This document shows positions 60,009-64,000 of a stretch of 64,000 bases of DNA, piece after piece; position 1 is the first letter of the stretch, and every line of letters starts with the position of its first letter. Under the pieces are notes generated by a model, which did not search any database, was not told the DNA's origin, and saw nothing but the letters and a program-made list of their open reading frames with translations. This DNA comes from Conus ventricosus (lineage: Eukaryota > Mollusca > Gastropoda > Neogastropoda > Conidae). Location of the stretch: positions 143,896,540 through 143,960,539 of the forward strand of contig CM031595.1 in the NCBI GenBank assembly GCA_018398815.1, read 5' to 3'. The position numbers and the translations under genes are program-made.

Positions 60009-60024
60009 CTTAGTCCGGAAGTGT

Positions 60025-60083
60025 GTGGTGTGTGTGTGTGTGTGTGTGTACATGTGTGTGTGTGTGTACATGTGCGTACATGT

Positions 60084-60159
<76 letters not shown>

Positions 60160-60162
60160 ATG
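60025..60162. repeat. (TG)n microsatellite at the LINE 5' end
   Basis: TG repeats with TACATG interruptions, starting 3-5 bases from the LINE start at about 60022. The LINE may have inserted into the TG tract. Confidence 0.9.
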
Positions 60163-60476
60163 TAGAGAAACTCAAGATTCTGGAGCCTGATTAAAAAAAA
60201 AGAAGTTCTATTTACAGTTACACTGTAAATTGTTGATTTTGTTCAACAGAAGTACAACTAGTGGAAATAGTATGAGTAGCAGCCGATGGAAATTTAGGCA
60301 GTTGTGATGCTGTCCTTGTTTTTGATGGTAGCAATAATGAGGAGGATAGTGCCAGTACGATCATATGCTTGAGATTTAAGTGCATAAGATGATGAACAAA
60401 TGAGTGTAAAGAAAACAAAAGTGTGTTATATTACAGCATGTTAATCACTATGTATGTATTTGTGTTCTCCTGCCAG

Positions 60477-60710
60477 ACAGCGCCGCATCCCCCTCCATCA
60501 CAGCAGCCCGGCATGGGGCCTGTGGGTCACATGGCTGGCGGCCCAGGCATGCCCATCATTCCCATCGAGCCTGTCATCTTGAACCCTGACCAGCGAGCTA
60601 AGCTGACTCGTGAGCTGGAGGTGGTGACGGGCAATGTGCGGGTGATGAGCGAGATGCTCACGGAGATGTCCCCGTCCACTGTGGGAGCAGCCGATTTGGA
60701 ACTGATGCAG
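60477..60710 (+). CDS. TOM1: TOM1 GAT-domain exon (first half)
   Basis: This exon is 234 nt, phase 0 at both ends, with acceptor ctcctgccag and donor GTATGG. A Pro/Gly/Met-rich linker (TAPHPPPSQQPGMGPVG) leads to NPDQRAKLTRELEVVTGNVR and [20 protein letters not shown], ending LMQ. This is the first GAT helix (human [29 protein letters not shown]...DLELLQ), the part of the three-helix bundle that contacts Tollip and ubiquitin. A 27-bp minisatellite starts right after the donor. Confidence 0.95.
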
Positions 60711-60732
60711 GTATGGTTCTCACTTCTGGCTC

Positions 60733-61965
60733 TGACTGTTGTCAGTGTTTGCAGTCACCTGTATTCTGTCAATGTTTGCAGTTACCTGTATTCTGTCAAT
60801 GTTTGCAGTTACCTGTGTTCTGTCAGTGTTTGCAGTTACCTGTATTCTGTCAATGTTTGCAGTTACCTGTATTCTGTCAATGTTTACAGTCACCTGTATT
60901 CTGTCGGTGTTTGCAGTTACCTGTATTCTGTCAATGTTTGCAGTTACCTGTATTCTGTCGATGTTTGCAGTTACCTGTGTTCTGTCAATGTTTGCAGTTA
61001 CCTGTATTCTGTCGATGTTTGCAGTTACCTGTGTTCTGTCAATGTTTGCAGTTACCTGTATTCTGTCAATGTTTGCAGTTACCGGTATCCTGTCAGTGTT
61101 TGCAGGTACCTGTATTCTGTTAATGTTTGCAGTTACCTGTATTCTGTCAATGTTTACAGTTACCTGTATTCTGTCAGTGTTGGCAGTTACCTGTACTCAG
61201 TCAATGTTTGCAGTTACCTGTATTCTGTCAATGTTTACAGTTACCTGTATTCTGTCAGTGTTGGCAGTTACCTGTACTCAGTCAGTGTTTGCAGTTACCT
61301 GTATTCTGTCAATGTTTACAGTTACCTGTACTCAGTCAATGTTTGCAGTTACCTGTATTCTGTCAATGTTTACAGTTACCTGTATTCTGTCAATGTTTAC
61401 AGTTACCTGTATTCTGTCAGTGTTGGCAGTTACCTGTACTCAGTCAATGTTTGCAGTTACCTGTATTCTGTCAATGTTTACAGTTACCTGTACTCAGTCA
61501 ATGTTTGCAGTTACCTGTATTCTGTCAGTGTTTGCAGTTACCTGTATTCTGTCAGTGTTTGCAGTTACCTGTATTCTGTCAGTGTTAGCATTTACCTGTA
61601 TTCAGTCAATGTTTACACAGAATTACAGTTACCTGTATTCAGTCAGTGTTTGCAGTTGCCTGTATTCTGTCCATGTTTGCAGTCGCCTGTATTCAATCCA
61701 TGTTTGCAGTTGCCTGTTTTGTGTCAGTGTTTGCAGTTACCTGTATTCAGTCAGTGTTTGCAGTTACCTGTGTTCAGTCAATGTTTGCAGTTGCTTGTAT
61801 TCTGTCAATGTTTGCAGTTGCCTGTATTCTTTCAATGTTTGCAATTACCAGTATTCTGTCAATGTTTGCAATTACCTGTTTGCTGTCAATGTTTAGAGTT
61901 ACCTGTATTCAGTCAGTGTTTACAGTTACCTGTATTCTGTCAATGTTTGCTATCACCTGTCTTTT
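60733..61965. repeat. TOM1: 27-bp minisatellite, about 45 copies, in a TOM1 intron
   Basis: The unit is gtttgcagttacctgtattc followed by tgtcaat, with point variants such as gtgttgg and actcagt. Because 27 is a multiple of three and the unit has no stop codon in any plus-strand frame, long artificial ORFs arise with the repeated peptide SVNVCSYLY and similar. The array begins about 20 bases after the donor of the first GAT exon, so it is intronic. Each unit has a tttgcag string that resembles a 3' splice site. Confidence 0.93.
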
Positions 61966-62862
61966 TTTTTTTTTTAACCTAACATGCCCTCCACTTATGG
62001 TGAAGTAATTTTCCATTTCCTCTCCATGTCTATGCGTGTGGTGGATAAGTGTCAAAGTTGATCAGCGAGGTCATGGGGACTATCACTGGAAGGATGAGGT
62101 GGCACTCTATGGGCTGAGACACGTTTTCACGCTGGCTGCATGCATGACTGAGCAATTATTGCCATCAGTGGGAAGCTTAGTTGGTGGTATCCAGCATGTG
62201 TTGGAACAGAACAGACATCACTGAACACCGTCAAAGTGACTTGGCAGCAGTTCATTGTCTGTACTGATGACGTACCTCGTAATGAGCTGCTATTGATTGC
62301 TCCCTGTGGATTCCACTGCTGGTGGCATGAACTGGGTATTTAAATGTGAGTGAGTCATGTAGGAACCATACCCTTCAGGGGGGACAGGAGATAAGACAGC
62401 AAAAGCAACAGTACAAATAGAAAAGAGGAAGATAGGGGGAGTAGGATGGTGGGGCTATGTGGTTGTTGTGTATGAGTTTGTGTGCATGTGGGTATGCTTG
62501 TGGTGTCGACCAGAGCATGCGAAATTATTTCAGTGCACATGTTTGTATATGTTTGCATTTAGGCGCTTGTGTGTGTGTGAATGGTGAATGTGTCAGTGTG
62601 TGTGTGTGTGCATGTGTGTGTGTCTGTCTGTGTCTGCACATGCATAAGTGTGGTGCTTGTGTGTATATATATATGTTTGTGTGGTGTGTGTGTGTATGTG
62701 TGTGTTTGTGTTTATGTGTATATAATTATGTATGTTCGTGCGCATGCATGTGTGTATGAGTATGCTTGTGGCATGCATAGATGTGTATATATGTGTTTAC
62801 ATATGTACTGATTGTGCTTTAGTGATACTAGAAGCCCTTGTTAAGCAATTCTTTTGTGACAG
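61966..62862 (+). other. TOM1: TOM1 intron between GAT exons: no gene
   Basis: This is the remainder of the intron after the minisatellite. It includes unclassified sequence at 62000-62340 and an interrupted GT-rich stretch at 62540-62800. Confidence 0.7.
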
Positions 62863-62940
62863 GAATTGAACAGAACTTGCCGCCAAATGCAGCAGCGTGT
62901 CATGCAGTTGTTGGGGAAGTGGCCAATGAAGAGGTTACAG
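62863..62940 (+). CDS. TOM1: TOM1 GAT-domain exon (second helix), one-base deletion
   Basis: The acceptor is ttgtgacag and the donor GTAAGT. It reads ELNRTCRQMQQRVMQLLG, matching human ELNRTCRAMQQRVLELI. After that the given frame yields KWPMKRLQ, whereas adding one G to the run at 62913-62916 gives EVANEEVT plus a split codon, as in the family (NEQLTEELL). The restored phase also fits the next exon. I take this as a one-base loss in a homopolymer. Confidence 0.88.
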
Positions 62941-63160
62941 GTAAGTAAATATGCTTGGTCTGTGTGTCTGTCTGTCAGCGAAATGGAAGGACCTGAATCT
63001 GGGAACAAGTTTAAATTCCAGACTGAAAAGCAGTCAGAAGTATACAGTGGGGTCAGTGCCTCTGAAGTATGTTTTGTATTTTGTTTCTGTGGAGATGCAG
63101 TGAATGTTAAAAATGTTAATCATTGGCGCTCATATCATGAGTGGCTCATTCTTATGATAC

Positions 63161-63242
<82 letters not shown>

Positions 63243-63461
63243 AAGAGCACAATGAAGCTTTACAAAATTTCAGATTTAGTATTTTTGTGGTAAGTATTGG
63301 CAGTTTTTTTAATAGTTTATTTTTGCTTACTCAGGCAATGACCATTTAACAGTTGAATTACAATATTATTAGTGATGGGTTGCTTAAACTTTATATTTGT
63401 GATGAACCTCTCATTACTACTGAAGCTGAGGTAAATGGTTGTGATTTTTCCCAATCTTCAG
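62941..63461 (+). other. TOM1: TOM1 intron with (GT)n tract
   Basis: Between the second and third GAT exons. It contains a (TG)n tract at 63163-63233 followed by a short GA run. No coding signal. Confidence 0.85.
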
Positions 63462-63604
63462 GCGAACTTCTTCGAGTGAACGACGACTTGAACAACGTCT
63501 TTCTGCGGTATGACCGTTTTGAGCGGAACCGCACTGGTCAGGGTGCCCCTGAGGGGTCAGAACCTTCCCCAGCCGCTGACCATCATCCACCCTCCTACGA
63601 TCAG
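63462..63604 (+). CDS. TOM1: TOM1 GAT-domain exon (third helix)
   Basis: This exon is 143 nt, with acceptor aatcttcag and donor GTAATG. It encodes [40 protein letters not shown] and HHPPSYDQ. Human TOM1 has [27 protein letters not shown]. The [12 protein letters not shown] block is the ubiquitin-binding third GAT helix. It ends in phase 0 and the gene continues beyond 64000. Confidence 0.95.
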
Positions 63605-63894
63605 GTAATGTAGAATATTTTGTGCTGCAGCTACTTTTGTCAGAGGCTGAAAATACTTTCTTCTGCATGTTTGTTTGTTTTCTTGCGCATGTCAGATTGT
63701 CCCACTAATACTTTCACATTGAAATCGCCATGTTTTTTTTTACACTGCTGTTATTTTCAGATTATTTGTCTTTTTTTTTCTGTGGTGTTTTTATTGGTTT
63801 TGTTTGACTTTGGGTTTTGCTGTCTTCGGGCGAAAGGATGGATGGGTATTGGTTATTTTAACATCCAATCTGTACGTTTGTTTGGCAATATATT

Positions 63895-63944
<50 letters not shown>

Positions 63945-64000
63945 GGTGTGTGTGTGTATGTGTGTGTGCGCATGTATCTATGTGTGTGTGTTTGTATTTG
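63605..64000 (+). other. TOM1: TOM1 intron, partial
   Basis: It starts with GTAATG and has T-rich stretches and (TG)n at 63895-63970. It runs off the window. Confidence 0.85.

Larger units (their letters stand above)
54450..60022 (-). mobile_element. Near full-length I/Nimb-like LINE, antisense in a TOM1 intron
   Basis: The element runs right to left. It starts at about 60022 with an ETS/YY1-like motif, followed by ORF1 with an SGNH-hydrolase domain (60008/59945 to about 58709). ORF2 follows with an AP endonuclease (58423-57726), reverse transcriptase and RNase H (57648-54604). The 3' untranslated tail reaches about 54450, next to a TG-rich stretch. RT followed by RNase H places it in the I superfamily; Nimb is my best guess from the overall layout. 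Four or five frameshifts make it inactive as given. TOM1 is on the other strand. Confidence 0.88.
46449..60476 (+). other. TOM1: TOM1 intron, about 14 kb
   Basis: It runs from the small linker exon to the first GAT exon. It contains GT and GA microsatellites (47562-47660), CA tracts (47990-48040, 48110-48255), the repeat pair at 49.1 and 50.8 kb, long CT tracts (52326-52730), the LINE (54450-60022) and a TG tract (60025-60160). An additional linker exon may be hidden here; the TOM1 linker is too variable to find by eye. An open segment after an acceptor at 52022 is not recognisable. Confidence 0.7.
34534..64000 (+). other. TOM1: TOM1/TOM1L2 gene span, continues past the right edge
   Basis: This is an orthologue of the TOM1 family (TOM1, TOM1L1, TOM1L2). 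These are cytosolic adaptors whose VHS and GAT domains bind ubiquitinated cargo, Tollip and clathrin on endosomes. The exons seen encode the N-terminus, the whole VHS domain, part of the linker and the GAT domain. The C-terminal tail lies beyond the edge. Invertebrates usually have one gene of this family, so the paralogue label is open. The coding exons are few and the introns long: 7.6 kb for intron 1 and 14 kb between the linker exon and the GAT exon, the latter holding an antisense LINE. Confidence 0.93.

Noticed and set aside
60423..61982. 519-codon plus-strand ORF with SVNVCSYLY repeats
   Set aside because: Only its first part is a real exon (60477-60710). The rest is an intronic 27-bp minisatellite that is open because its length is a multiple of three. 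The TOM1 protein continues at 62863.

Overview
The window comes from an animal nuclear genome. Genes are split by long introns, (GT)n, (CT)n and poly-G/C tracts are very abundant, and non-LTR retrotransposons are frequent. The two host genes and the repeat landscape suggest a lophotrochozoan, possibly a marine gastropod. That species guess is inference only.

Two host genes lie head to head. On the minus strand is DRC3 (LRRC48), a leucine-rich-repeat subunit of the axonemal nexin-dynein regulatory complex. Its start codon is at 30710 and its stop at 9673-9675. On the plus strand is TOM1/TOM1L2, a VHS-GAT endosomal adaptor. Its start codon is at 34534 and it runs off the right edge; the last exon seen ends at 63604. 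The same divergent DRC3-TOM1L2 pair occurs in vertebrates (human 17p11.2), so this looks like ancient microsynteny. A cluster of E2F-, RFX X-box- and ETS-like sites at 34327-34365 is a candidate shared promoter.

Sequence quality is uneven. DRC3 exons 1-3 (24767-30710) are clean, with consensus splice sites and matching phases. From about 24.5 kb leftward the later exons can be recognised but are broken by many one-base indels. Positions 1-3010 hold a second, cleaner copy of 19516-22693, including intact DRC3 exon 4. The simplest reading is that uncorrected long-read sequence fills the interval and duplicates its left flank by about 19.5 kb. TOM1 also has two or three one-base losses in short homopolymers.

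Mobile elements: (i) a near full-length I/Nimb-like LINE at about 54.45-60.02 kb, antisense in a TOM1 intron, whose ORF1 carries an SGNH-hydrolase domain and whose ORF2 has endonuclease, RT and RNase H; (ii) the 3' part of an L1/Tx1-like LINE at 0.96-2.1 kb and again at 20.5-21.7 kb; (iii) a lone L1-type ORF1 at 38.66-39.6 kb; (iv) the RT tail of a CR1/jockey-type LINE at 41.1-41.56 kb; (v) a MITE with about 47-bp inverted repeats at 28896-29332; (vi) tRNA-headed SINE-like copies.

Tandem arrays include 16 near-identical copies of a 35-bp unit (27.64-28.20 kb), a 27-bp minisatellite of about 45 units in a TOM1 intron (60.73-61.96 kb) and a diverged 51-bp satellite (23.95-24.56 kb). Most long ORFs in the window are translations of microsatellites and are not genes. 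No bacterial features, CRISPR arrays or functional RNA genes were seen.
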